Source of the DNA: Aliiroseovarius sediminilitoris
Lineage (GTDB): Bacteria; Pseudomonadota; Alphaproteobacteria; Rhodobacterales; Rhodobacteraceae
Reading direction: 5' to 3'
NCBI RefSeq assembly: GCF_900109955.1
Contig: NZ_FOJB01000001.1
Span: 620,001-684,000, forward strand
Length of the DNA: 64,000 nt
This document shows, piece after piece, positions 53,566-63,481 of the stretch (position 1 is its first letter; every line of letters starts with the position of its first letter). Both the position numbers and the translations under genes were made by a program. The notes beneath the pieces were generated by a model. The model was not told the DNA's origin. It ran no database searches and saw only the letters and a program-made list of their open reading frames with translations.

Positions 53566-54000
53566 ATGACCGGCCCTGTGACCTACCATTTTTTGAACGC
53601 AGAGAACGCCCGGATGCTCGAAAGGGCAGACGTCTTTGACAACGCCGTTGATCCCGAGTTTTTGAAGGCGTTCGTGTCGACGTCAGGGCACGAAATGATC
53701 TTTGCGCGAGTGGATGACAGCGTTATTGGATTTGCGTCAGGCACCGTTTTGCTGCATCCCGACAAACCCCCTGCGTTTTTCATCAACGAGGTCGGTGTGG
53801 CCGAGGAAATGCGCAGACGTGGCATCGCAGGCACGCTGTGTCGAAACCTTATCGAACAAGCGCGCGATGCCGGGTGTCAGGGCATCTGGCTTGCCACGGA
53901 GATGGGGAACAAGCCCGCGCGCGCACTTTATCAGAGTTTGAATGCGCGCGAGACTGGCGAGATTGTCGTCTATGATTGGGATGGAGCAATGGATGTCTGA
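53566..54000 (+). CDS. GNAT acetyltransferase (AAC(3)-I-like)
   Basis: 144 residues, 63 bp after priA. INEVGVAEEMRRRGIAGTLCRNLIEQA holds the acetyl-CoA loop (RRRGIAG); ATEMGNKPARALYQSLNARETGE follows the AAC(3)-I plan. A small-molecule or aminoglycoside substrate is possible, but the family is broad. Convergent with the YeeE gene. Confidence 0.83.
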   Translation: MTGPVTYHFLNAENARMLERADVFDNAVDPEFLKAFVSTSGHEMIFARVDDSVIGFASGTVLLHPDKPPAFFINEVGVAEEMRRRGIAGTLCRNLIEQARDAGCQGIWLATEMGNKPARALYQSLNARETGEIVVYDWDGAMDV

Positions 54001-54008
54001 GGTGCGGA

Positions 54009-55082
54009 TCACGCCGCCGGCAGCGCTGCGCCTCTTCCCTTCGACTGATCGACCAAAGCATCGGTAAAGACCGCCCCGATCCACATGCACAAAAGCGCAA
54101 GCCATGCGGTTCCGACTAAGATCGACGTGCCCGTCACACCCGCACCGATAGCGCACCCCCCGGCCAGCATGGCACCGAAGCCCATCAGCACCGCCCCAAA
54201 CATCGAGCGGCGCATGTTGGCCTCGCTGTCGAAGCCTTGGAACTTGAACTCCCCGGCCAGCCAACTGGCGGCAAAGGCCCCAATGACAACGCCGGGAACA
54301 AGGCCCACATCGAACTCCAACACCGGATCGGGGATCAGGAAGAACATAAGCGTGTTGGCGGACGGGCCAGAGAAGGTGACGGAGTTTACGGTCACAGGCT
54401 CGAACGCAGCAAGAGACAGTTGATACGTCAACACCCAACCCAGTGCGACGGCAAAGCCGACACCGGACCCGAAAACAAGACGCCGGTATCCCATGCCGGA
54501 TTTGCGCGCGATATAGATCGCGAGGACGGCAATCAGTATGCCAAGCGCGAAACCGGACCAGTCCGGCACGCCAAGCGCATTCAGCAGGTTCACATTCACG
54601 CCGCCATCGGTCATCCACAGCCGGGCCAGTTTATCGCGCGTTGGGGCGAGCCAGCCATGCAGGCTCATCTGCGCGACCACCGCGAAGATCAGGCCGGACA
54701 CCACCGATCGCAGGTTGCCGGTGGCCGCCAGCACCAGAAGGCGGCCCGAACAGCCACGCGCCAGCACCATGCCCACGCCGAACATCAACCCGCCAATGAT
54801 GGCACCCGACCAAGTGCCAGTCACCGCCATCATGCGCGCGTCCTCGGGTCGCAACAGGCCCAGAAGTGACGCCCCCTGCACCCAGACAAGAGCGGTTGAG
54901 AAGGTCAGAAGCCAAATCGCCACGGAACTGTCCATCATACGCCGGGCGAACTCCACGGTCGCTGCGCGCAGGCAAAACCGGGACCGTTGGGCCGCGACGC
55001 CAAAGACAATTCCGGTTATCAGCCCGAACAGCGCGGCTGTCGGCTCCTCTCCGATACGATCAATCAGGGGCACAATATCCAT
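54009..55082 (-). CDS. YeeE/YedE-family thiosulfate/sulfur transporter
   Basis: 357 residues from ATG 55082 with AAGGAGAT in front (longer frame to 55154 rejected). About ten membrane helices. The conserved cysteines of the family are seen in QRSRFCLRAA, GMVLARGCSGRLLV and LAGGCAIGAGVTG. Imports thiosulfate or another reduced sulfur compound. Divergent from the MFS gene. Confidence 0.9.
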   Translation of the reverse strand: MDIVPLIDRIGEEPTAALFGLITGIVFGVAAQRSRFCLRAATVEFARRMMDSSVAIWLLTFSTALVWVQGASLLGLLRPEDARMMAVTGTWSGAIIGGLMFGVGMVLARGCSGRLLVLAATGNLRSVVSGLIFAVVAQMSLHGWLAPTRDKLARLWMTDGGVNVNLLNALGVPDWSGFALGILIAVLAIYIARKSGMGYRRLVFGSGVGFAVALGWVLTYQLSLAAFEPVTVNSVTFSGPSANTLMFFLIPDPVLEFDVGLVPGVVIGAFAASWLAGEFKFQGFDSEANMRRSMFGAVLMGFGAMLAGGCAIGAGVTGTSILVGTAWLALLCMWIGAVFTDALVDQSKGRGAALPAA

Positions 55083-55216
55083 ACGATCTCCTTCAATTGC
55101 TGGGTTAACTTGCCGGGTTATGTTTCGGCCTACCTTGACATAAATCATTAACACATACGATTGAGTGAATGCGTTTTGATCTCGCCAATTGAAAAAAACA
55201 GGCGTAATGCGAGATC

Positions 55217-56452
55217 ATGAGACACCAGATCCTGACACTCGACGAAGCCCGGATGCTACCGTTCTGGCGTCGCCCCATCTTTCTTTTGATGCTGATGGCG
55301 GCCGGGATGCCGATTGCGTTTTTCACCTGGTCCGCCCTTCTGAACAACTTCGTGATCGAGGTAGCGGGTTTCACCGGCGTCGAAATCGGCTGGTTGCATA
55401 CGGTGCGCGAGATTCCCGGCTTTTTGGCCATCGGCGTGATCGCCTTGCTCATGCTGTTTCGCGAACAGGTTCTGGGTGTTGTGGCGCTTGGTCTACTGGG
55501 CGCGGCCACCGCGATCACCGCATGGTTTCCAAGTTTGGGAGGCATTCTGACAATCACGATGTTGTCGTCTATCGGGTTTCATTATTTCGAGACGGTGAAC
55601 CAGTCGCTTCAGCTTCAATGGATCGACAAAAAACGCGCGCCGCAAATGTTGGGGTGGATCATGTCCATCGGGTCTGCGGCCGCTTTGCTGAGTTATGGGC
55701 TTCTGATGTTGACGTGGAAGACATTCGATCTGAGCTATAATCTTGTCTACATGATCGCGGGCGGCACTACGCTGGCCATTTCGGTGTTCGCTTTCTTCGC
55801 CTATCCGCAGTTTGAAAGCCCCGAGCCGCAGTTGAAGCAGTTCGTGCTGCGCCGCCGTTACTGGCTTTACTACGCGTTGCAGTTCATGGCGGGCGCCCGG
55901 CGACAGATTTTTACGGTCTTCGCCGCCTTCATGATGGTCGAACGCTTTGGTTTTGAGGTGCACGAGGTCACGGCGCTGTTCCTGATCAACTACCTTGCCA
56001 ATATCTTCTTTGCGCCATTAATGGGGAAAGCGGTTGCCAGATGGGGAGAACGTCGTGCGTTGGCCTTTGAATATACCGGGCTGATCTGCGTGTTCCTTGC
56101 CTATGGCGGGATCTATTATTTTGGCTGGGGTGTGGTGCTGGCGGCAGCGCTTTATGTGCTCGACCACCTGTTCTTCGCGCTGGCCTTCGCGCTGAAAACC
56201 TATTTCCAAAAGATCGCAGACCCGAAGGACATCGCGCCGACAGCTGCCGTCGCCTTCACAATCAACCATATTGCAGCGGTCTTCCTGCCGGCGCTGCTCG
56301 GTTATCTGTGGGTTGTGTCGCCGGGGGGCGTCTTTGGGCTGGCCGCGGCCATGGCTTGTATCTCTCTGATGCTGTCGCTTCTTATCCCACGCCACCCGGA
56401 GAAGGGGAACGAGACCGTCTTTTCGCGCCCGTTGCCGCAGGTTGCCGAGTAA
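55217..56452 (+). CDS. MFS transporter
   Basis: 411 residues, about 12 hydrophobic segments. Start MRHQILTLDEARMLPFWRRP, then TM1 IFLLMLMAAGMPIAFFTWSALL; MFS loop YLANIFFAPLMGKAVARWGERRALAFEY resembles the GxLaDrxGrkr motif between helices. No closer family is recognised. Divergent from the sulfur transporter; 82 bp before prmA. Confidence 0.88.
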   Translation: MRHQILTLDEARMLPFWRRPIFLLMLMAAGMPIAFFTWSALLNNFVIEVAGFTGVEIGWLHTVREIPGFLAIGVIALLMLFREQVLGVVALGLLGAATAITAWFPSLGGILTITMLSSIGFHYFETVNQSLQLQWIDKKRAPQMLGWIMSIGSAAALLSYGLLMLTWKTFDLSYNLVYMIAGGTTLAISVFAFFAYPQFESPEPQLKQFVLRRRYWLYYALQFMAGARRQIFTVFAAFMMVERFGFEVHEVTALFLINYLANIFFAPLMGKAVARWGERRALAFEYTGLICVFLAYGGIYYFGWGVVLAAALYVLDHLFFALAFALKTYFQKIADPKDIAPTAAVAFTINHIAAVFLPALLGYLWVVSPGGVFGLAAAMACISLMLSLLIPRHPEKGNETVFSRPLPQVAE

Positions 56453-56534
56453 CTCGCCTGCCAGCGTTGTGGTTGTGGTTGACCGCGCGGGCGCTGCTCG
56501 CTAGGCCGTTTCTGTCATCAGAAAGGATGCTGTC

Positions 56535-57404
56535 ATGTCCACTTGGACCGCACTTACCACGTTGGACGGCCAAGACGCCGCCGAAGCGCTTGGCTTGGCG
56601 ATGGAGGTGTTGACCCCAGACCCCATCGGCGTCGGTGTGTTTGAAGTGGAGGACGGGAGCGGAATTTGGGAAGTCGGCGGCTATTTCACAGAGGAACCTG
56701 ATGCCGCCGGACTTGCCCTGCTGGCGGCGATGCACAAGGCAAAAGACTTCACTGTCTCGGAATTGCCCGAGGTTGATTGGGTCGCCCATGTGCGCCGTGA
56801 ATTGTCCCCGGTCGAAGCCGGACGCTTTTTCGTGCATGGCAGTCATGATGCCGACAACGTGCCGGAAGGAAAGATCGCACTGCTGATCGAAGCTGCGATG
56901 GCATTCGGCACAGGACACCACGGCACCACGCTGGGTTGCCTGAAGGCGCTGGATGGATTGGTAGAACAAGGGTTTGTCGGCAAGAATGTCGTCGATATTG
57001 GTTGCGGGACCGCCGTCTTGGCGATGGCTGCCGCGCGTGTTTGGCCCAATCCGGTCTTGGCCAGTGATATTGATCAGGTGGCCGTTGATGTCGCAAGAGC
57101 GAATGTTGCTGCCAACGATCTTGAAGAACGTGTCCATTGCGTAGAGGCAGCAGGATTCAATGCTCCAGAGTTGCATGAAGCGTCGCCATTTGATCTGGTA
57201 TTTGCAAATATTCTGAAAGGGCCATTGATCGGACTTGCCCCGGATATGGCAAAACACCTTTCTACCAAGGGATATGCGATTCTATCGGGTATTCTGAACC
57301 CGCAAGCAGACGAAGTGATTTCCGTTTATCTCCAAAACGGGCTTAATCTGGTCGAACGCACCGAAATTGTTGACTGGACGACACTGGTTCTTCAAAAAAG
57401 TTAG
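56535..57404 (+). CDS. prmA: ribosomal protein L11 methyltransferase
   Basis: 289 residues from ATG 56535 with CATCAGAAAGGA in front. C-terminal SAM domain: AFGTGHHGTTLGCLKAL, VVDIGCGTAVLAMAAA, ASDIDQVAVDVARANV, FDLVFANILKGPLIGLAP (NxxxxPL active-site region), AILSGIL. Trimethylates L11 of the large subunit. Confidence 0.94.
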   Translation: MSTWTALTTLDGQDAAEALGLAMEVLTPDPIGVGVFEVEDGSGIWEVGGYFTEEPDAAGLALLAAMHKAKDFTVSELPEVDWVAHVRRELSPVEAGRFFVHGSHDADNVPEGKIALLIEAAMAFGTGHHGTTLGCLKALDGLVEQGFVGKNVVDIGCGTAVLAMAAARVWPNPVLASDIDQVAVDVARANVAANDLEERVHCVEAAGFNAPELHEASPFDLVFANILKGPLIGLAPDMAKHLSTKGYAILSGILNPQADEVISVYLQNGLNLVERTEIVDWTTLVLQKS

Positions 57405-57508
57405 TGTTTTTTACGCGAAAATTTGACAGATTTCTGGTCATAAACACTTTTTTGCCATATTCTGAACTGGGTGTATTTTTAATTTGTTTATTGGGGAGGG
57501 TATTGAAA

Positions 57509-57853
57509 GTGACTGATGCACAAGTTCAAGACTTTCAAAAACGAGTGCGCGGAATTAGCCGTCAGCACCGTCGCTTGTCGCAGGGCTATGTCCAGCTGGT
57601 AGAGCGCGATGGGCTGTTGGTGCCCAGCAAGCCCCGGCTGCGGCGGGGGTTCCCGATCAAGGGACTGATCCTGACGCTTATTGGGTTCATGCTGTTCAAA
57701 GGCTTCCTGTTCAGCCAGGTCGGCGTGATCAACTACAATGATCGTCTTGACCGACTGTCGCAAGGGACGATGATCGAACAAGCCGGGGCTTGGATCATGC
57801 AGGACGATCCGGTGACAACTGCCATTAGCGGGTTCATGTCCAACCCGTTCTAA
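57509..57853 (+). CDS. single-pass membrane protein of unknown function
   Basis: 114 residues from GTG 57509, chosen because GGGGAGGG lies eight bases before it; TTG 57503 is too close. Basic N-terminal helix (FQKRVRGISRQHRRLSQGY), basic PRLRRGFPIKG, then one TM helix (LILTLIGFMLFKGFLFSQVGV) and an acidic tail ending FMSNPF. No family recognised. 104 AT-rich bases separate it from prmA, probably its promoter, and two hairpins follow. Confidence 0.72.
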   Translation: MTDAQVQDFQKRVRGISRQHRRLSQGYVQLVERDGLLVPSKPRLRRGFPIKGLILTLIGFMLFKGFLFSQVGVINYNDRLDRLSQGTMIEQAGAWIMQDDPVTTAISGFMSNPF

Positions 57854-57874
57854 CGTGGACATCTAGTTTCAATG

Positions 57875-57916
57875 CCAGCCCGCGCGCGACAAAGCGTTTC
57901 GGGCTGGTTTCGTTTT
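57875..57916 (+). terminator. terminator 1 after the membrane-protein gene
   Basis: 8-bp perfect stem CCAGCCCG / CGGGCTGG with a 17-nt loop, followed by TTTCGTTTT. Confidence 0.7.
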
Positions 57917-57921
57917 GAAAC

Positions 57922-57960
57922 GTGGCTTTCGCGATGTCATTTCGACGCAAAGCCACATTT
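57922..57960 (+). terminator. terminator 2, tandem hairpin
   Basis: 8-bp perfect stem GTGGCTTT / AAAGCCAC with a 19-nt loop, then ATTTT. It lies six bases after the first terminator's T-run. Confidence 0.5.
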
Positions 57961-58023
57961 TCCGTTACGGTAAGCTGTCTTGACTGGCAAATCCTCTTGG
58001 CCTTGCCTATCTGCCTTGTCTAG

Positions 58024-58376
<353 letters not shown>

Positions 58377-58377
<1 letters not shown>

Positions 58378-59090
58378 TGATCGGTCTGCGGGCTGCCCTG
58401 ATTTTCATCTGCCTTGCAGCCCCGGCGGCAGCGCAGATCACGTCGGCCCGATATGTTGAACGCACGGACCGCTATGGCCATGGGGCGGTTCCCGGTGGCG
58501 AATATGGTGCGCTTGAGGTGACGCTGGCTGACGGTGCGCGCGCTGTGTCCCGCGTCTCTGGCGGCGTGTTCGAGGATACGACACCGCGACTGCACGATTT
58601 CGATGGTGACGGCGCGCCCGAAATCGTGACCGTGTTCAGCGGCGATGATGTCGGCGCAATGATCCGCATCTATGCGTGGCGTGATGGCAAGCTGGTGCTG
58701 CGTGGGGCAAACACCCCGATCGGCGCGCGTCATCGTTGGTTGGCCGTGGCAGGCATGGCAGATTTCAATGGCGATGGGTTGGACGAGATCGCCTTTGTCG
58801 ATCGTCCCCATTTGGCCCGCAGGCTCATACTAACAACAGTCAAGCCTGGTCGTGACGGCGTTGCATTCAGCGAGTTGGCCACCGTCGGAGGTCTGACCAA
58901 TCACAAATTCGGTAGCCCGATGATCGAAGGTGGCGTGCGTGATTGCGCGGGGGAGCCTCCGGTCGTTGTGACCGCCAGCGCCAACTGGTCCAGGGTCATT
59001 GAAACCCGTCTGGACGGTTTGGAACTGAAGCTGATCAATGTCGGTCGGTATCAAGGACCGGACAGCCTGTCGGCGCGTTTGGGCTGTTAG
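58377..59090 (+). CDS. exported VCBS/FG-GAP repeat protein
   Basis: 237 residues. Signal peptide MIGLRAALIFICLAAPAAAQ. Two FG-GAP/VCBS calcium-binding motifs: HDFDGDGAPEIVTV and ADFNGDGLDEIAFV. Predicted periplasmic beta-propeller fragment of unknown function. Convergent with purD, six bases between stops. Confidence 0.83.
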
Positions 59091-59096
59091 GGGTGG

Positions 59097-60359
59097 TTAA
59101 AGCGCCCGCCAGCCGATATCCGAGCGGTTGAACCCCTCGGGCCAGTCAATCTTTTCGATCATCGCATAGGCGCGGTCGCGGGCCTCGTGCAGGCTGTCGC
59201 CGCGGGCGGTGACGTTCAGGACACGTCCGCCGCTGGCGGTGATCTTCCCGTCGACTTCGGTCGTTCCAGCGTGAAACACCATATTCTTCGAATCCTCAGG
59301 CAGATCATCCAACCCGTTGATAACCGTCCCCTTCTGATAGGTCCCGGGATAGCCCTTGGCCGCCATCACCACCGTGATTGCGTGGTCGTCAGCCCAGTTG
59401 ACCTTGGCCTTGTCCAACTGCCCCTCGGCACAGGCCAGCATCAGATCCAACGCCTGCGCGCCCAACCGCATCATCAACACCTGACATTCCGGATCGCCGA
59501 AACGGGCGTTGTATTCCACCAAACGCGCTTGCCCGTCCTTGATCATGAACCCCGCATACAGAACGCCCTGATAGGGTGTGCCGCGCTTGGCCATTTCGGT
59601 CACGGTCGGCTCGATGATCTCGCGCATGGCACGGGCGGCAATTTCGTCCGTCAGAACCGGGGCAGGGGAATAGGCGCCCATGCCGCCGGTGTTCAGCCCG
59701 GTGTCACCATCCCCCACACGTTTGTGGTCCTGCGCTGTGCCAATAGGCAAGGCCGTCTTGCCGTCGCAAAGGATGAAGTATGATGCCTCTTCGCCCTCCA
59801 TGAATTCTTCGATCACGACTTCCGCGCCAGCCCCACCAAACACGCCGCCGAACATGTCGTCTATGGCGTCGAGCGCGGTCTGAACGTCCATCGCGACAAT
59901 CACGCCTTTACCAGCAGCCAGCCCATCGGCCTTGACCACAATTGGGGCACCTTGCTCGCGGATGTAAGCCTTGGCGGCCTCGGCGTCGGTGAAATGCCCG
60001 TAGGCCGCTGTCGGCGCGCCCGCCGCGTCGCAGACCGCTTTGGTGAAGGATTTCGAGGCTTCCAGTTTGGCGGCCTCGGCAGAAGGGCCGAAAACCTTGA
60101 TCCCGGCCTCACGCAAACGATCCGCGACACCTTTTGCCAACGGGGCTTCCGGGCCGACGATCACAAAATCTATGGTGTTTTCCTGTGCGAACGTCACAAC
60201 CGCGTCACCATCTTCAATATCCAGTTTCGCACAATCCGCGATCTGGGCCATTCCGGCATTTCCCGGCGCAACAATCAAACGGTCGCATTTCGGGTTCTGC
60301 ATCACCGCCCATGCCAGCGCATGTTCACGCCCACCGCTGCCCAGAATAAGGATGTTCAT
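59097..60359 (-). CDS. purD: phosphoribosylamine--glycine ligase
   Basis: 420 residues, ATP-grasp enzyme of purine synthesis. MNILILGSGGREHALAWA at the N-terminus, VVKADGLAAGKGVIVA for ATP, EEFMEGEEASYFILCDGK, TGGMGAYSPAPVL, and ARFGDPECQVLMMRL. Divergent from xseA with about 80 bp between. Confidence 0.96.
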   Translation of the reverse strand: MNILILGSGGREHALAWAVMQNPKCDRLIVAPGNAGMAQIADCAKLDIEDGDAVVTFAQENTIDFVIVGPEAPLAKGVADRLREAGIKVFGPSAEAAKLEASKSFTKAVCDAAGAPTAAYGHFTDAEAAKAYIREQGAPIVVKADGLAAGKGVIVAMDVQTALDAIDDMFGGVFGGAGAEVVIEEFMEGEEASYFILCDGKTALPIGTAQDHKRVGDGDTGLNTGGMGAYSPAPVLTDEIAARAMREIIEPTVTEMAKRGTPYQGVLYAGFMIKDGQARLVEYNARFGDPECQVLMMRLGAQALDLMLACAEGQLDKAKVNWADDHAITVVMAAKGYPGTYQKGTVINGLDDLPEDSKNMVFHAGTTEVDGKITASGGRVLNVTARGDSLHEARDRAYAMIEKIDWPEGFNRSDIGWRAL

Positions 60360-60440
60360 GGATATTCCCCCGCTTGGCCTTCCGTCACCGGCGTTCTAAG
60401 GTCGGGGCGCTGAAATCACAAGGAAAGAGACACCGGCCCC

Positions 60441-61949
60441 ATGTCCGACCTGATCGACGATCCACAGCCCGGCGAAAATGCGCCAGAGTTCACCGTCTCG
60501 GAAATCTCCGGCGCGCTGAAGAAAACCATCGAGGGCGCGTTTGGTCGCGTTCGCGTGCGGGGCGAGGTTGGGCGTGTGATGCTGGCACGGTCGGGGCATC
60601 TTTACTTCGATGTGAAAGATGATCGGTCTGTTCTGGCCGCTGTCAGCTGGAAGGGGCAGGTCAGCCGCCTGTCGATCAAGCCTGAAGAAGGGATGGAGGT
60701 GATCGTCACCGGCAAGCTGACAACCTTTGGCAGTCAGTCGAAGTATCAGTTGAACGTTGATGACGTTGTCGTGGCCGGAGAAGGCGCGTTGATGGCGATG
60801 TTGGAAAAGCGAAAGAAAGTGCTGGCCGCCGAGGGACTCTTCGCGCCCGAACGCAAGAAAAAGCTGCCTTTCCTTCCCGAGGTGATCGGCGTCGTGACGT
60901 CCCCGTCCGGTGCCGTGATCCGCGATATCCTGCACCGTCTGCGCGACCGGTTCCCGCGCAAGGTGTTGATCTGGCCTGTCGCCGTGCAGGGCGAGGCCTG
61001 TGCACCACAGGTCGCCGCCGCAATCGAAGGCTTCAACCGCATGCAACCGGGTGGTGCACTGACGCGACCCGACCTGTTGATCGTTGCGCGCGGTGGTGGC
61101 TCGATCGAGGATCTGTGGGGGTTTAATGAGGAAATCGTCGCGCGCGCCGCCGCCGCGTCGGACATTCCCCTGATCTCGGCTGTGGGGCACGAGACGGATA
61201 CAACTCTGATCGACTATGTCTCAGACCTGCGCGCGCCCACGCCGACGGCAGCTGCCGAACATGCGGTGCCTGTACGGTTGGAATTGCTCGCATGGACTGA
61301 GGAACAAGGCACCCGTCTGACCAGATCGCTGGAGCAGGCATTGACGCAACGCGGCCAGCGATTGCGCGATCTGGCGCGCGCCCTGCCACGGGTCGAGACC
61401 TTGTTGGACAACCCACGCCAACGGTTGGATACCGTCAGTCACAAACTGCCCGCAGCGCTGCGCAGCATGACCCAGACCCGGCGGGTGAAACTGACAGAAG
61501 CGTCAGCAGGTCTGCGCCCGCGTGTTCTGACGGCGCGATTGGCACCGATGCGGGATCGGCTTGGCATGGTGGCGTCGCGATTGGACCCGGATCGTATCAC
61601 AGACGCCAACAAACGCCGGACGGTCGAGATAACGGGCCTGTCAGCGCGATTGGATCGTGCCTTTCTGGCGAATACGAAGCGGCACGTGGATCGGCTGTCC
61701 AGCCTTGAACGGATGCGCCAGACGCTGGGATACACCGAAACGCTGAAGCGCGGCTATGCGGTTGTGCGGGGCGACGGAGATGTGGTGACGACGCAGGTCG
61801 CGGCGGCGCAAGCCAAGTCGCTTGAGATCGAGTTTGCGGATGGTCGATTGGCGCTGGATAGGGCAGCGACATCGGCGGTGAAGCCGATCAAACCTGCAAC
61901 AAAGCCCAAGCCCAAAAAGGACGCCCCCGATCAAGGATCGCTGTTCTAA
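60441..61949 (+). CDS. xseA: exodeoxyribonuclease VII large subunit
   Basis: 502 residues. OB-fold N-terminus VSEISGALKKTIEGAFGRVRVRGE, GHLYFDVKDDRSVLAAVSWKG, then the catalytic part with GVVTSPSGAVIRDIL, VARGGGSIEDLWGFNEE and SAVGHETDTTLIDYVSDLRAPTPTAAAE, a long coiled coil, and ETLKRGYAVVRGDGDV. Degrades single-stranded DNA with XseB. Purine/xseA adjacency is common in this lineage. Confidence 0.95.
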   Translation: MSDLIDDPQPGENAPEFTVSEISGALKKTIEGAFGRVRVRGEVGRVMLARSGHLYFDVKDDRSVLAAVSWKGQVSRLSIKPEEGMEVIVTGKLTTFGSQSKYQLNVDDVVVAGEGALMAMLEKRKKVLAAEGLFAPERKKKLPFLPEVIGVVTSPSGAVIRDILHRLRDRFPRKVLIWPVAVQGEACAPQVAAAIEGFNRMQPGGALTRPDLLIVARGGGSIEDLWGFNEEIVARAAAASDIPLISAVGHETDTTLIDYVSDLRAPTPTAAAEHAVPVRLELLAWTEEQGTRLTRSLEQALTQRGQRLRDLARALPRVETLLDNPRQRLDTVSHKLPAALRSMTQTRRVKLTEASAGLRPRVLTARLAPMRDRLGMVASRLDPDRITDANKRRTVEITGLSARLDRAFLANTKRHVDRLSSLERMRQTLGYTETLKRGYAVVRGDGDVVTTQVAAAQAKSLEIEFADGRLALDRAATSAVKPIKPATKPKPKKDAPDQGSLF

Positions 61950-61961
61950 CCGGTAACCATG

Positions 61962-62954
61962 CTACTTGTTGCGTGAACCGGGACGACCCTGGGGCTTGCC
62001 GCCCGGGCCTTTGCCGCCAGGGCCTTTTACCGCCGGACGTTGACCGGGTTTCCCACCGGGCCGCCCACCTTTGAATGCAGGCTTGGCCCCCGGTTTGCTT
62101 CCATGCTTGCCGCGCGGGATCTCTTTGCGCGTCCGCATGGGCGCCGGCTTTGCATCTTCCAACCCAAGCTGGTCGCGCACAATGCGCTGGCGGATTTCCT
62201 CGACCTCGCCGGGTTTCAATTCGCCCAGTTGGAAGGGGCCGTAGCTGACGCGCAGAAGCCGGTTCACGGTCAGGCCGACCGCTTCCATGGCGCGGCGCAC
62301 CTCGCGGTTCTTGCCTTCGCGCAGGGTCACGGTCAGCCACGCATTCGCGCCCTGTTGCCGGTCCAGCGACACGGCCATTGGTTGGAACCGCTCACCATCG
62401 ATGGTCAATCCCTTGCGCACGGGCGCAAGCGTGTCTTCGGTCGGGCGTCCATTCACCCGCACGCGGTATTTGCGCGACCAACCGGTCGAGGGCAGCTCCA
62501 GCTTGCGCTTCACGTCGCCATCATTGGTCAGCAGCAGCAGGCCTTCAGAGTTAATGTCGAGCCGCCCAACGCTCATCACCCTTGGCATATCTTCAGGTAA
62601 GGCGGCGAAGACTGTATTGCGCCCTTTCTCGTCACGCTCGGTCGTCACAAGGCCGATGGGCTTGTAATACAGCCACATGCGCGGCGGTTCCGGGTCGGTC
62701 AAAGGGGCTTCGTCAAACAGGATAGTGTCCTTGGCCGTGACATTCAGGGCGGGGCTGTCGATCACCTTGCCGTTCACGGTCACACGGCCCGCTTCGATCA
62801 TGCGCTCGGCCTCGCGGCGGCTGGCGATACCGGCACGCGCCAGAACCTTGGCAATGCGGTCGCCTTTCGACGGATCAGCCGTCGCGGCGTCCGGCTTTTT
62901 CGGTGCAGGCTTGCGGGCCGGTCTGGGAACGGGGGGGCGTTTCTTGTCAGTCAT
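61962..62954 (-). CDS. RluB/E/F-type rRNA pseudouridine synthase with basic tail
   Basis: 330 residues from ATG 62954 (MTDKKRPPVPRP). A proline/lysine-rich N-terminus precedes the S4 domain (RIAKVLARAGIASRREAERM). The catalytic Asp lies in MSVGRLDINSEGLLLLTNDG, and other motifs are KYRVRVNG and REGKNREVRRAMEAVGLTV. The last ~65 residues are low complexity, rich in Gly/Pro/Lys (GKPGQRPAVKGPGGKGPGG). Modifies 23S (or 16S) rRNA; the exact target cannot be fixed. Confidence 0.9.
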   Translation of the reverse strand: MTDKKRPPVPRPARKPAPKKPDAATADPSKGDRIAKVLARAGIASRREAERMIEAGRVTVNGKVIDSPALNVTAKDTILFDEAPLTDPEPPRMWLYYKPIGLVTTERDEKGRNTVFAALPEDMPRVMSVGRLDINSEGLLLLTNDGDVKRKLELPSTGWSRKYRVRVNGRPTEDTLAPVRKGLTIDGERFQPMAVSLDRQQGANAWLTVTLREGKNREVRRAMEAVGLTVNRLLRVSYGPFQLGELKPGEVEEIRQRIVRDQLGLEDAKPAPMRTRKEIPRGKHGSKPGAKPAFKGGRPGGKPGQRPAVKGPGGKGPGGKPQGRPGSRNK

Positions 62955-63025
62955 GCCCCCGCATAGCGCGAGGCGGCGCAAAGGGGAAGCCTTGGCAAGC
63001 GTTCCGGTCCGGGGCAAAAGGGGGC

Positions 63026-63478
63026 ATGAGTAGGTTCACAAGCCATATGGATACCGCGCTGGCTGAGGCCCGCGCCGCCGCCAAACGTGGCGAGGTGCCC
63101 GTCGGCGCAGTCCTGGTGTCGCCGGAAGGCAAGGTGATCGCGGCGGCGGGCAACCGGACACGCGAGTTGAACGACCCCACGGCCCATGCCGAAATCCTTG
63201 CGATCCGCGAAGGCTGTGCGCAGGCCGGATCAGAGCGTCTGCCCGATCACGACCTTTACGTAACGCTAGAGCCTTGCGCGATGTGCGCAACCGCCATGTC
63301 GGCGGCGCGCATCCGCCGGGTCTATTACGGTGCGGCGGACCCGAAATCAGGCGGCGTCGCACATGGCGCGCGCATCTTCACACATCCGCAGTGTCACCAT
63401 ATCCCCGAGGTCTATGACGACATCGGCGCGGACGAGGCCGAGCAGATATTGAAGGATTTCTTCGCGTCCCGGCGTTGA
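63026..63478 (+). CDS. tadA: tRNA-specific adenosine deaminase
   Basis: 150 residues from ATG 63026 with AAGGGGGC in front. Deaminase zinc site: THAEILAI-type HAE (AHAEILAIREGC) and EPCAMCATAMSAARI (PCxxC). Family stretches RGEVPVGAVLVSPEG and YYGAADPKSGGVAHGARIF match TadA, which makes inosine-34 in tRNA-Arg. Convergent with the next gene, three bases between stops. Confidence 0.93.
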   Translation: MSRFTSHMDTALAEARAAAKRGEVPVGAVLVSPEGKVIAAAGNRTRELNDPTAHAEILAIREGCAQAGSERLPDHDLYVTLEPCAMCATAMSAARIRRVYYGAADPKSGGVAHGARIFTHPQCHHIPEVYDDIGADEAEQILKDFFASRR

Positions 63479-63481
63479 TCC

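Noticed and set aside
53566-54000. Aminoglycoside resistance gene
   Set aside because: The AAC(3)-I resemblance is limited to the general GNAT pattern and there is no resistance or mobile context.
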